Part shown: piece after piece, positions 8,870-17,005 of the stretch
Position numbering within the stretch: the first letter of the stretch is position 1
Layout: each line of letters opens with the position of its first letter
NCBI GenBank assembly: GCA_021462855.1
Contig: JAJTXQ010000040.1
Location: forward strand, 1-64,000
Direction of reading: 5' to 3'
Source: Dehalococcoidia bacterium
Lineage (GTDB): Bacteria > Chloroflexota > Dehalococcoidia > DSTF01 > JACRBR01
Length of the DNA: 64,000 bases
The notes under the pieces: model-generated
Told to the model about the DNA's origin: nothing
Database searches by the model: none
The model's input: the letters and a program-made list of their open reading frames with translations, nothing else
Program-made: the position numbers and the translations under genes

Positions 8870-9800
8870 ACGAGGCCATACTCGGCACGAACGGACTCGA
8901 GCAGTTGCCTTCATCATGCTGTTTGCCGTTTTGGTTGTCGGGTGCGGAGGCCGCGGCGCGACACAACCACCCACGCCCTCGGAATCCCTTGCAGACCCTA
9001 CCGACAGCTCAACCTCGCCGGCCGTTGCGATCACTCCGCTCGCGACGGCGACTGTGCCGCCGGCGACTCCAAGCGTCGTTCCGACAGCAGAACCCACCCC
9101 CATCCCCAACGTGTGCGGCGAAGGTAATACTCCAGAGGACGCGATCGCAGCCTGCTCCGTCTTCATACCCTATGCAGGCGACTGTGAGCTGACCGCGGAA
9201 CGTATCGATGGCCCATTCTGTAGTCAGTGGGTCGATCGTCTCGATGACTTGCGTCTCTATCACCTTAGTGCCCCTCCCGACGCTGTCGCTCCGGTGCTGT
9301 TACAGCAGCGAGGCGGTGCGTGGTTCGCAAGTGCTGGTATGTGTTCGGTACCTGCGTCACGAGCTACGCCTGACGTGCTGTGCAGGCCGTCGCCCTTTCA
9401 GAACTTGCGAGCTCAGTACCGCGGGGTGGCGCCAGTATCCAACGGCCGGACTGAGTTCGGGGTCGGCCAGATCGACGTCCTCGGCGACGGTGCAACGCTC
9501 CGCGTCACGATGTTCTTCCGAAATGTCGGCACCGTTGGTGTGGATTGGACATCTGACGAGGGCGTGCCAGGAATCCAACTCGTCGACTCTGGGGGAAGCG
9601 TGTACCCATCAGTCGCCGTTGGAGGTCACTTCGCTGAGAATCTACGGCAGCTCCTGCCAGGTGAATTTCGGTCTGGCTGGCATATCTTTCGAGTTGGGCA
9701 GCCAGCGCGCCTGTACACGCTGTCGTATCCCGGTCGCGATCCAATCGTGATTGACTTAACCGGCGAGCCCTTCATTCGGGGTCTCGCTTCGGTCCCATAA
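8859..9800 (+). CDS. Lipoprotein with C-terminal immunoglobulin-like domain
   Basis: The best start is TTG 8859, 9 bases after an AAGGTGG stretch and overlapping the previous gene; the start is not certain. The lipobox LVVGC puts the lipidated Cys at residue 29. A Pro/Thr linker runs to about residue 85. The last 130 residues look like an all-beta domain with alternating hydrophobic strands (GQIDVLGDGATLRVTMFFRN), reminiscent of DUF4352-type immunoglobulin-like folds. Four to six Cys in the middle part suggest disulfides. This is the last gene of the lipoprotein run. Confidence 0.65.
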   Translation: MRSERGHTRHERTRAVAFIMLFAVLVVGCGGRGATQPPTPSESLADPTDSSTSPAVAITPLATATVPPATPSVVPTAEPTPIPNVCGEGNTPEDAIAACSVFIPYAGDCELTAERIDGPFCSQWVDRLDDLRLYHLSAPPDAVAPVLLQQRGGAWFASAGMCSVPASRATPDVLCRPSPFQNLRAQYRGVAPVSNGRTEFGVGQIDVLGDGATLRVTMFFRNVGTVGVDWTSDEGVPGIQLVDSGGSVYPSVAVGGHFAENLRQLLPGEFRSGWHIFRVGQPARLYTLSYPGRDPIVIDLTGEPFIRGLASVP

Positions 9801-9884
9801 CTGAGGAGAGAGCGTGACAACCTCGCAGCTCTTTCAAGAGCGACGGAGTAGCGATCCGTGGACCTCGATGTCCGCGTGGCGGCT

Positions 9885-10265
9885 CTATGTGTCCCCTCCC
9901 GAGATAGGAAGAGAGCGAAGGCGAATCCGCGAGCCTTCCAGCACCGCGATGCAGCCTTCCGCCAACTGCGCTTCGATGGCCGGGAGATTCGCCGCCAGGA
10001 GGGCGAGTTGACGGTCGGGTCGTCGTGCGGACTCGCGCCTGAAGAGGATCACCGAGGGCTCACGCTCACCCCTGACCGCGAGCAGCGTGCCGAAGTCCGT
10101 GTCGGCAGACACCACGATGCGCCGCTCAGACTGCGCCCGCGAGAAGACCTCCTCGTCGGAGGCATCCTGCATGCCGTAGTCGCGGACATGTGTGGCGTCG
10201 TGGCCGATATCGCGCAAGCCGGCGGCGACTCGGGGTGAGACAGCGTTGTCGACGAGAAACCTCAC
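9885..10265 (-). CDS. DUF5615 PIN-like toxin
   Basis: The 126-residue protein begins [11 protein letters not shown] and contains the PIN-like pattern of DUF5615 proteins: an early Asp in the first strand (LVDN), ATHVRDYG, and VVSADTDFG in mid-protein. These acidic residues form a metal site in PIN-type RNases, so an RNase toxin role is likely. Its start codon overlaps the stop of the upstream DUF433 gene by ATGA, the usual antitoxin-toxin arrangement. It lies inside the putative island, where such pairs often stabilise the element. Confidence 0.85.
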   Translation of the reverse strand: MRFLVDNAVSPRVAAGLRDIGHDATHVRDYGMQDASDEEVFSRAQSERRIVVSADTDFGTLLAVRGEREPSVILFRRESARRPDRQLALLAANLPAIEAQLAEGCIAVLEGSRIRLRSLPISGGDT

Positions 10266-10510
10266 GGGGCCGTGAGCGGCAGTTCGCGTTCTCGCACCGC
10301 TTCTGCGGCGTAGCGAAGCGCTTCGTGGATGTCGTCTGCGGCCAGGTCTGGATACGCCTCGAGGATCTCAAGATCCGACATCCCGTCAGCCACCATACCC
10401 ACCACGGTCGCGACGGGAATACGCAGGCGGCGGATACAGGGAACGCCGCCCATCTGAGCAGGGTCCGTGGTGATACGCGTGAATCTCACTGACGTGCTCC
10501 TGGCTCGCAT
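10262..10510 (-). CDS. DUF433 antitoxin
   Basis: This 82-residue protein has the DUF433 signature: [22 protein letters not shown], followed by a helix-turn-helix with [21 protein letters not shown] chose ATG 10510 because the family normally starts close before the RITxDP strand; a longer frame from 10555 adds 15 unlikely residues. It is paired with DUF5615 and is expected to bind both the toxin and its own promoter. An inverted repeat at 10539-10559 lies 29 bases upstream. Confidence 0.85.
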   Translation of the reverse strand: MRARSTSVRFTRITTDPAQMGGVPCIRRLRIPVATVVGMVADGMSDLEILEAYPDLAADDIHEALRYAAEAVRERELPLTAP

Positions 10511-10538
10511 TTCACCGATGGCTCGTGCGTCGGTATCG

Positions 10539-10559
10539 TGCCGTGATCTTAGCACGGCA
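10539..10559. promoter_or_regulatory. Inverted repeat, candidate toxin-antitoxin operator
   Basis: TGCCGTG and CACGGCA are perfect 7-base arms around 7 bases, 29-49 bases upstream of the antitoxin start. The reverse strand holds a weak TTGCCG-N17-GATACC promoter across it, so a bound DUF433 protein would block transcription. Confidence 0.5.
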
Positions 10560-10902
10560 ATCTTCGAGATCAGGAGCGACGGAGTCGGAATCCGTCGCTC
10601 CTCATCCAGTGGGTCGGAGGACGACGGGCGGCGCCACCGGCTCGTCCGCCAGCCGCATATGCTGCCGCAGCATGACGGTGGTCACCGCTTTCACAGCCTC
10701 CGGCCACCAGGTCGTCGTGCCCGAACACGCGAGCCGCCGCCTTCAGAGCCAGGGCAACATCCGCGTGCTTGCGTGCCCTGAGCAGACCAGCGGCGTTTCG
10801 TGCGCCAGTTGTCGGCTCTGCATGCGAGATGACTTTCTTCGTGAGTCCGGCGCCACCATCGCGTTCGCCGCACACGGCAGCCCGGCAAGCAAGAGCAAGG
10901 CC
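10556..10902. other. Gap between toxin-antitoxin pair and recombinase
   Basis: Apart from the inverted repeats and the phage-gene scrap listed separately, this stretch has no intact gene. Short reverse-strand frames lack starts and family likeness. Confidence 0.5.
10572..10602. repeat. Perfect 12-bp inverted repeat
   Basis: AGGAGCGACGGA and TCCGTCGCTCCT flank a 7-base loop. The hairpin is very stable but has no T-run on either side. It lies downstream of the recombinase and upstream of the toxin-antitoxin pair, so it may stop readthrough or mark an element boundary. Confidence 0.55.
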
Positions 10903-10953
10903 CTACGAGCTCTGTCGGTGGCTACGGCTGACGCTCCGCTCCGGGCCGCCTAG
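10735..10953 (+). pseudogene. C-terminal scrap of a phage-type Cys-rich protein
   Basis: In this frame the sequence reads as the C-terminus of a phage and actinobacterial protein family that ends with a four-Cys motif and an FxAHG block: ACPEQT, then CASCRLC, then TIAFAAHG. The N-terminal part of the family cannot be found upstream, no good start is present, and the end overlaps the recombinase gene on the other strand. It is probably a decayed remnant. The family match is from memory of the pattern and needs a profile search. Confidence 0.4.
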
Positions 10954-12054
10954 GCTTGAACCCGCTCTGCGGGCGCTCCACAGCTTCATTGCGGCGACCG
11001 GCGAGTACAGCTTGTGTCGCGCCAGCACCTGGCCGGTTGCCATGTGCGAGTACCGCTTGACCATCTCGAGACTCGAATGGCCAAGAATCAGCTGTAGGCT
11101 AAACAAGTCGCCGCCGTTCTCGAGGTAGGCGGTCGCGAAGGTGTGTCGCAGGAGGTGCGGGTGCAGGCGCCGGAGTCCGGCGCGACGGCGGAGGCGGTCG
11201 AACAGCAGCCTGAGCGTCACCGGCGTCATCGGCTCGCCGTCCCGGGTCAAGAAGAACTCGTCGACCGAGGGGTGCGCGGGTTTCGGCCGCTCCTTCCGCT
11301 TGTATTGAACCAGAACGCGTTGTGTGTGCGCGTCAATCGGAACGAGGCGCTGGCGCCCACCCTTCCCCATCACCAGCAGGGTCCCCGTCGCGTCCTCGAC
11401 GCGCACGTCCGACAGCTTCATCGACAGGATCTCGCTCGCGCGCAGCCCGGTGTCGACCATCGTCGTGATCAACGCTCGGTCCCGTACGCTCCTCGTCGCC
11501 TCAATAACCGCCCGTACCTCGTCCTCCGTCAGCGGCTCGATGATGGGCGGCTTCGCAGGGCGATGCTTGAAGCGCCCCAGCCGGATGTCGTCCGTATAAC
11601 CCTGTTCGAACAGCCACGTTGCGAACGCCCGGAACGCGCGAACAAATCCATCGACGTAACCTCCTGACACGCACTCTGTGGCCGTCGGCTTCATCGGGTG
11701 GGACTCCCATTTGCGACGCTGGCGCAGGTCGCTTAGAAACGCCTCCACATGGGCGACGGTGAAGCTATCCGCGATCGGATCGGTCCCCGACCGGCGGTAC
11801 CAGGCGACGAACTCCTCGAGCCGGGGGCGATACCAGCGCACCGTGCGCGGGCTCTTGCCACGCGCCGCGCACGACTGCAACCAGCCGTCGACGAGGAGCG
11901 ACAGACTCTCTATCCGTGGTAAGGGCAGTTGGGCACCGATCGCCATACCGTCACGGTACGACGGATTGGATTTCCCGTTGTGGCGTCTCTGTGGCGAGTT
12001 TGTGGCCGCTGTGTCGCTTGCGAGTGGTGAACTAATCCGTGGCACCTTCGGCAC
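10903..12054 (-). CDS. Tyrosine recombinase / integrase
   Basis: The 383-residue protein starts at GTG 12054 after an AGGAGAGGA site. It has an N-terminal SAM-like core-binding domain (about residues 50-160) and a catalytic domain with Arg in TGLRASEI, Lys in GKGGRQR, the HLLRHTFAT box, LGHSS, and the Tyr nucleophile in VKRYSHM. All catalytic residues are present, so it should be active in strand exchange. It lies 127 bases from the 3' end of tRNA-Lys and is transcribed away from it, as expected for an integrase that used the tRNA as its attachment site. XerC/D proteins are related, but the tail and location favour an element integrase. Confidence 0.9.
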   Translation of the reverse strand: MPKVPRISSPLASDTAATNSPQRRHNGKSNPSYRDGMAIGAQLPLPRIESLSLLVDGWLQSCAARGKSPRTVRWYRPRLEEFVAWYRRSGTDPIADSFTVAHVEAFLSDLRQRRKWESHPMKPTATECVSGGYVDGFVRAFRAFATWLFEQGYTDDIRLGRFKHRPAKPPIIEPLTEDEVRAVIEATRSVRDRALITTMVDTGLRASEILSMKLSDVRVEDATGTLLVMGKGGRQRLVPIDAHTQRVLVQYKRKERPKPAHPSVDEFFLTRDGEPMTPVTLRLLFDRLRRRAGLRRLHPHLLRHTFATAYLENGGDLFSLQLILGHSSLEMVKRYSHMATGQVLARHKLYSPVAAMKLWSARRAGSSLGGPERSVSRSHRQSS

Positions 12055-12181
12055 TCCTCTCCTGTCCGTGATCCGGTTGTCAGCGGGACAACCACCGTCT
12101 CGGACGAGAGCGATAATCGGTCCGCACCAGATTCAAAATCGAGCGCGGACGGACCGAGTGCCGGAGCGAAGAAGGGGTGTT

Positions 12182-12258
12182 TGGTGGGCCCTCAGGGATT
12201 CGAACCCTGGACCGACGGATTAAAAGTCCGCTGCTCTGCCAGACTGAGCTAAGGGCCC
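12182..12258 (-). tRNA. tRNA-Lys (anticodon TTT), CCA encoded
   Basis: The reverse strand folds as a tRNA: acceptor arm GGGCCCT/AGGGCCC, D arm with AGCTCAG, anticodon loop CTTTTAA giving UUU, T arm GGTTCGAATCC, discriminator A and an encoded CCA. Its 3' end points at the recombinase gene. Confidence 0.97.
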
Positions 12259-12409
12259 GCGTGCAGTGTAGCGGGCACGCAGCATGCGCGATGCGACGGT
12301 GCGCGCCCGCGCGAATGACCGAGCGAGCGGGCACGTCACCGCGCCGCGTCTCCGGCGGGCTCGCCGCCGAGAAGGCGAACATCGGTGCCGCGCGCGATGC
12401 CGGCGCGCG

Positions 12410-13852
12410 TTACGGCGCCGCGCCCGGCTCCGGTGTGGCCGTGTCCGCCGGCTCGGGCGTCTCCGTCGGCAGCGGGGCGATGTCGATATTCTCGACGATG
12501 TACAGCGGGACATCGGCATCGGCGCCGTAGATGCGGTGCAGCACATCGGCATCGGCGCCGTACGCCTGGCCGTCGCGCTCCATCCGGAGCTGCACCTCAT
12601 CGAACCGGCCGTTGAACGCGATGTACCAGTATGTGTCGCCATTGCGCGGGTTGATCGTGACCAGCGACGTGCCATCGGCGTTCGACAGGCGCACGATCGC
12701 CGGCGCGCCCGTATCGCCGCGCGCCGCCGCCAGCCCGACAATGCGCCAGCCATCTTTCTCCGACGGGATCAGCGTGGTGAGCTGCCCGACCGCGAGCCGG
12801 ATCCACGAGACGCCGGCCGTCGAGTCATCGACCGGCGTCGCGCCGACGCTGATCGGCGGGCGTGTCGGCGCCGCGGTGGGCGATGCGGGCGCGGTCGTGG
12901 CGCCGGGCGTGTCGCTCGGCTCCGGCGTCGCCGTCGGCTTGGGTGTGTCGGTCGCCTCCGCGTCGCTCGTGTTGATCGGAACGACCGGCGTATAGATGAA
13001 CGGCGAGTCGGGGTCGCTGAAGCGGACGACGAACGCCGCCGTCAGCGCGCCCTCGTGCGAGACGGCGCGCGCCTCCTCGAGCAGCGGCTGCGCCTCGGGC
13101 GCCACCTGCGGCGCGGCGGCGGCGAGCACCGCCTTCTGCTTCTCGGCGACTGCCAGCAGCTTCTCGGCATCGCCCTTGTCGAGTTTGCCCTCGTTCGCTT
13201 CCTCGACCAGCGGCGCGGTGGTGCTGACGAGCCGGTCGAGCACGCCCGGGCCAATGATCTTCCCCTTGGCGGACAGCCGCTCGATCTCCCGCGCCCGCTC
13301 GCGGGCGATGTCGATGCGCACGTCGCGCTTCGCGTCGTCGGAGAAGGCGAGGGCCAGGCGGACGCGTTCGGTCTGCAGCTTGACGCTGTACTGCCACTCG
13401 CCCGGAAGCGCGTCGGACGCCTCGGCGATGGTGTACGTCGCGCCGCCGAGGAACAGCGCGAGCGCCGCCGCGACGCTCCCGAGCGCGCGGAACGGCGTGC
13501 CGAACACCGGCGTGCGGCGGCCGGCCGCGCCGGCTCGCTCGGCCAGCCCCATGCGCTGCGCCGTCATCAGGAACTTCACGCGCGCCGCGGCGAAGAACGA
13601 CGGCGAAGGCTCGACGTCGAACGCCTCCTGCAGCCGCTTGCCCGAAGCGACGAGGAAGCGCTCCCGCGCGTCGCGGACGAACTCGTCGCGCGGAAGGATG
13701 CTCGCGTGCACGCGCAGGTAGAGCGCCGCTGCTTCGAGGTGCGGCCTCAGCGCGGCGGCGTGTCGCGGGTGGTCGAGCAGGCACGACTCGACCGAAGCGC
13801 CGTTACGGAGCGCATCGAGCGACTGTGACAGGGCCTGTTCGAACTCGCTCAT
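12410..13852 (-). CDS. DUF5667-type anti-sigma factor
   Basis: The 480-residue protein overlaps the stop of the sigma gene by ATGA. Residues 1-95 are a helical cytoplasmic part beginning MSEFEQALSQSLDAL, suited to bind the sigma factor. One transmembrane helix lies at about 122-140, followed directly by a DUF5667 domain (LPGEWQYSVKLQTERVRLAL through a long helical stretch to about 260). A Thr/Pro-rich linker (about 300-345) and a beta-rich extracytoplasmic domain (about 350-455) complete it. A tandem near-repeat of YGADADV is seen near 433-446. It probably senses an envelope signal and holds the sigma factor at the membrane. Confidence 0.85.
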   Translation of the reverse strand: MSEFEQALSQSLDALRNGASVESCLLDHPRHAAALRPHLEAAALYLRVHASILPRDEFVRDARERFLVASGKRLQEAFDVEPSPSFFAAARVKFLMTAQRMGLAERAGAAGRRTPVFGTPFRALGSVAAALALFLGGATYTIAEASDALPGEWQYSVKLQTERVRLALAFSDDAKRDVRIDIARERAREIERLSAKGKIIGPGVLDRLVSTTAPLVEEANEGKLDKGDAEKLLAVAEKQKAVLAAAAPQVAPEAQPLLEEARAVSHEGALTAAFVVRFSDPDSPFIYTPVVPINTSDAEATDTPKPTATPEPSDTPGATTAPASPTAAPTRPPISVGATPVDDSTAGVSWIRLAVGQLTTLIPSEKDGWRIVGLAAARGDTGAPAIVRLSNADGTSLVTINPRNGDTYWYIAFNGRFDEVQLRMERDGQAYGADADVLHRIYGADADVPLYIVENIDIAPLPTETPEPADTATPEPGAAP

Positions 13853-14490
13853 CGCCTCTTCATCTGCGCTGGCACCGCCGGTTCGCTCCCGGGCGGCAGC
13901 AGCGCCTTCTGCAGCTTCGCCACAGCCTTATGCTGGAGCGCCTTCACGTTCCCTTCCCGCTTGCCGAGCGCTTTCGCCGTCTCGGCGATCGACAGGCCGA
14001 CGGCGAAGCGCAGCGCGATCACCTCGCGTTGCGCTTCGGGCAACTCCTGCGCGGCCCGCCGGACTTCCTCCAGCGTGATGCGATCTTCGACCGTCGCCGC
14101 GGGACCGTCGCGCCAGTCGACCATCTCCTCGCTCAGCGCCGCTGCCGGTCCGCCACGCTGGATGTTGCGCCGGAAGTGCGTCGCGACATGGTTGTGCGCG
14201 ATCCGGAACATCCACGACGAGAACGGGACATCCTTCCAGCGAAAGCCCGCGATCGCGCCCAGCATCTTCAGGAAGACCTCCTCCGTGAGGTCCTCCGCCT
14301 CCGCCGCGTTGCCGACGCGCGCGACCATATAGCGGTAGACGCGCGGCATGTACCAGTCGTAGAGGTCGGCGAGCGCCTGCTGGTCGCCCAGGCGCGCCTG
14401 GTCGACCGTCGCCCGCTCGAGCTCCGCGGGTACGGCCTGGATGGCGGGTACGTCCAACCCGGGTGCCTCGATTCTGAGCAAGGGAGCCAA
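13849..14490 (-). CDS. ECF-type RNA polymerase sigma factor
   Basis: The 213-residue protein has the two ECF regions: sigma-2 (about residues 28-97, with DLYDWYMPRVYRYMVARVGN, AEDLTEEVF and FSSWMFRIAHN) and sigma-4 (about 140-195, with LPEAQREVIALRF and the helix-turn-helix SIAETAKALGKREGNVKAL). It recruits core polymerase to a dedicated promoter class. The following overlapping gene is its membrane anti-sigma factor, so the pair forms one signalling switch. No -35/-10 of its own type was identified upstream. Confidence 0.93.
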   Translation of the reverse strand: MAPLLRIEAPGLDVPAIQAVPAELERATVDQARLGDQQALADLYDWYMPRVYRYMVARVGNAAEAEDLTEEVFLKMLGAIAGFRWKDVPFSSWMFRIAHNHVATHFRRNIQRGGPAAALSEEMVDWRDGPAATVEDRITLEEVRRAAQELPEAQREVIALRFAVGLSIAETAKALGKREGNVKALQHKAVAKLQKALLPPGSEPAVPAQMKRR

Positions 14491-14706
14491 GGTTATGGTA
14501 CCCGCTGGTATTCGAAGCCGTCCACGTACGTCGCCTCATGCATCAGTAGAACGCTCGGACATACAAAAGGTTAACGCCCCGGCGCTGTTCCCTGTATACG
14601 AATTCGCAAGATGCCCCTCCGCCGAAGGTCGGAGGCGTACTTCGGGCGATCGCGCGATTCGGAGAGCCGCGTCTGCTGCCCATACTGGGGCGTGGAAGGC
14701 AAGGCC

Positions 14707-15087
14707 GTGGCGGACGACATCATCACGATCCTGCTCGTCGGTAACCAGCCGGACATCCGGCGGGGGCTGCGGATGCGCCTGGGCCTCGAACCGGACATCC
14801 GCGTCGTCGGCGAGGCGGGCGACAGCGCGGCGGCGCTGGCGATGGCCGAGGACCTCGCCCCGAAGGTCGTGCTGGTAGACGCCGAGATGGCCGGCCACGA
14901 CGGCATCGGCGCCGCAGCGGAGCTGGCGCGGCGGGCGCCATGCTCGCGCGTGGTGGTGCTGACGCTGCGCGATGACGCCGCCGCGCGGGCGGCCTGCGCC
15001 GGCGCCTGCGCCCTTGTCGCCAAGCACGAGATCGAAAAGCTGATGGCGGCGGTCCGCGGCGAAGCGGCGGCGGGCGCAGCGCCGTAG
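14707..15087 (+). CDS. Degenerate single-domain response regulator
   Basis: From GTG 14707 (GTG 14692 is an alternative) the gene encodes 126 residues that form a lone receiver domain with no output domain. The phosphoacceptor Asp58 (VVLVDAEMAG), Thr86 and Lys106 are kept. The acidic pair that normally binds Mg2+ after the first strand (V-D-D) is Gly12-Asn13 instead, so normal phosphotransfer is doubtful. No histidine kinase is adjacent. It could work as a phosphorylation-independent binding protein. Confidence 0.75.
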   Translation: MADDIITILLVGNQPDIRRGLRMRLGLEPDIRVVGEAGDSAAALAMAEDLAPKVVLVDAEMAGHDGIGAAAELARRAPCSRVVVLTLRDDAAARAACAGACALVAKHEIEKLMAAVRGEAAAGAAP

Positions 15088-15204
15088 ACGCGCTCGATGG
15101 CCGCGGGAGCAGGCCCCCTCTGCGCCCGCAGCGGCGTCCTTGGCGGACTCCGCCTGCAATCGCAGCGACGGGCACACCCTGTCGCGTCGCCCGAAAACGC
15201 GAGA

Positions 15205-15223
15205 GGCCCCGGATTCCGGGGCC
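15205..15223. terminator. Hairpin between convergent receiver and ErpA-like genes
   Basis: GGCCCCGG-ATT-CCGGGGCC is a perfect 8-bp stem between two genes that converge. No T-run follows on either strand, so it is a terminator-like hairpin rather than a textbook one. Confidence 0.6.
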
Positions 15224-15247
15224 CCTGTCGTTAGCCTGCGAGCTGCG

Positions 15248-15625
15248 TTAGCAGCAGCTCTTTGCTTCCCCGCCGCCATCGGCGGTCTGGAAGCTTGACC
15301 CGCACGCGCAGCCCTTGACCGCGTTGGGGTTGAAGATGGTGAAACCCGACTTCATCAGGTCATCGACATAGTCGATCTCGGCGCCCTGCATGAGCGGGAG
15401 GCTCTGCGGGTCGACGAGGACCGTCACGCCGGCCGATTCGACGACGGTGTCGCCTTCCTCGCGTTCGGTGGCGACGGCCATGCCGTACTGGTAGCCCGAG
15501 CAGCCGCCGCCGACCACGAACACGCGCAGCGCGGCATCTGGATTCCCGCGCTCCTTGAGCAGCGCGATCGCCTTTTCGGCGGCCTTCTCCGTGATCGTCA
15601 CCGGCGCCTGGATCTCCTGGACCAT
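15248..15625 (-). CDS. A-type iron-sulfur carrier (IscA/ErpA/HesB family)
   Basis: The 125-residue protein starts at ATG 15625 behind AGGAAAGGGA; a longer frame from 15718 has no ribosome site. It shows the family motifs with the three conserved Cys: GGGCSGYQY (Cys42) and GCACGSS (Cys106, Cys108). It ends in an extra SCC pair. A-type carriers take nascent Fe-S clusters to apo-proteins such as radical SAM enzymes and reductases. It stands alone here, without other isc or suf genes. Confidence 0.93.
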   Translation of the reverse strand: MVQEIQAPVTITEKAAEKAIALLKERGNPDAALRVFVVGGGCSGYQYGMAVATEREEGDTVVESAGVTVLVDPQSLPLMQGAEIDYVDDLMKSGFTIFNPNAVKGCACGSSFQTADGGGEAKSCC

Positions 15626-15727
15626 GTCGGGCTCCCTTTCCTCCCGGGCGCCGGCGGCGCCCGATTTAGCAGGTTTCCAGTGAGTATATCGGCCGAAGCG
15701 CAGGCCTTCAACGGCCATCCGGCCCGA

Positions 15728-17005
15728 CTATCGCGCCGCCGCTTCGTCTGTCGTGCTGCCGCCATCTGGCCCGTTGGCGAGCAGCGCATCGTACACATCG
15801 GATACGGCGTCGGCGACGTTCGCCCAGCGGAACCGCTCGACGGCCTGGCGCGCGGCCTGGCCGAAGCTGGCGCGCAGCTCGTCGTTGTCGAGCAGGAGTT
15901 CGAGCCGCTCGGCGAACGGCTCCGGGCACCGCCACGGGATGAGATACCCCGTCTGGCCGTCGCTGATCGTGCTCGTCAGCCCGCCCACGCGCGAGGCGAC
16001 AACCGGCGTGCCGCAGGCCATCGACTCCACCGCGACGAGCCCGAAGCTCTCGTAGTACGACGGCACGACGCAGACGTCGGCGGCGTTGTAGTACAGCGGC
16101 AGCTTGCCGTGCTCGACCGCGCCCACGAACGACACGTGGTGGTCGATGCCGAGCCGCTCGGCCAGCTCGCGCAGCTGGTCGACTTCCGCCGCGGCGCGCG
16201 CGTCCCCGCCCACGATCAGCACCTTGAAGTTCTCGTCGTCGTGCAGTTGCGCCGCCGCGCTGATCAGGATGTCGATGCCTTTCAGCGGCTCGATCCGGCC
16301 CACGAACAGGATGATGCGCTCGCCCTCGCGGAGGCCGAGCGCGAGCCGCGCCTGCCGCTTGTCCGATGGCGTGAACAGGTCGAGGTCGACACCGCATGGC
16401 ACGACGTTGATCCTCGCCTCACCCGCGCCGTAGAGCGATGTGAGCAGGCGCTTCTCGTGATCGCTCGCGACCACGATGGCGCTCGCAGCTCCGGCGATCG
16501 CACGCTCCGCGGCGATACGCGCCGGCGGCTCCGACTCGCTGAGCCGCGCGCGCATCTTCACTTCGGCGAGCGTGTGGAACATCACGACGTGCGGCGCGTC
16601 CCACGCTGCCGCGAGCTGCGCGCCGGCGACACCGGACATCCAGTAATGGCTGTGCACCAGGTCGTACGCCGCTCGGTCGCGCGCGGCGAAGGCGCGCACG
16701 TTGCGCTCGAACTCGTCGAGATGCAGCGCGATCGCTTCCTTCTCGATGGTCCGCGCCGGACCGGCATCGACGTGGATGACGCGCGCATTCGGGCCGATCG
16801 GCTGCACTTCGGGCGCGCCCGCGGAATCGCGGCGCGTGTACACGTCGATCGCGTAGCCGCGCGCGCCGAGCTCGCGGCTCAGCTCGCGGACGTACACGTT
16901 CATGCCGCCGGTCTCGCGGCCGCCAAGCGTCGCCAGCGGCGAGGTGTGCGCGCTGATCACCGCCACGCGGCGGCGGCCTGTCGCCGGGCGCCACGCCGTC
17001 GTCAT
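15728..17005 (-). CDS. GT4 glycosyltransferase, MshA/sucrose-synthase-like
   Basis: The 425-residue protein has the two Rossmann domains of a GT-B enzyme. N-terminal motifs are SPLATLGGRETGGMNVYV and HSHYWMSG, which resemble MshA and sucrose-phosphate-synthase-type enzymes. The C-terminal domain shows FVGRIEPLKGID and the nucleotide-sugar EX7E box in YYESFGLVAVESMACGTPVV. It transfers a sugar from a nucleotide donor to an unknown acceptor. Its start overlaps the stop of the acetyltransferase gene by ATGA, so the three genes 15728-18569 form an operon. Confidence 0.88.
   Translation of the reverse strand: MTTAWRPATGRRRVAVISAHTSPLATLGGRETGGMNVYVRELSRELGARGYAIDVYTRRDSAGAPEVQPIGPNARVIHVDAGPARTIEKEAIALHLDEFERNVRAFAARDRAAYDLVHSHYWMSGVAGAQLAAAWDAPHVVMFHTLAEVKMRARLSESEPPARIAAERAIAGAASAIVVASDHEKRLLTSLYGAGEARINVVPCGVDLDLFTPSDKRQARLALGLREGERIILFVGRIEPLKGIDILISAAAQLHDDENFKVLIVGGDARAAAEVDQLRELAERLGIDHHVSFVGAVEHGKLPLYYNAADVCVVPSYYESFGLVAVESMACGTPVVASRVGGLTSTISDGQTGYLIPWRCPEPFAERLELLLDNDELRASFGQAARQAVERFRWANVADAVSDVYDALLANGPDGGSTTDEAAAR

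Noticed and set aside
9814-10492. Plus-strand frames opposite the toxin-antitoxin genes
   Set aside because: They lack ribosome sites and family likeness; DUF433/DUF5615 on the minus strand explain the region.
12284-13828. A 514-residue plus-strand frame
   Set aside because: It is an Arg/Ala/Gly-rich shadow of the anti-sigma gene.
15248-15625. A second selenoprotein (Sec-HesB type)
   Set aside because: All three family Cys are encoded by TGC/TGT and there is no in-frame TGA.
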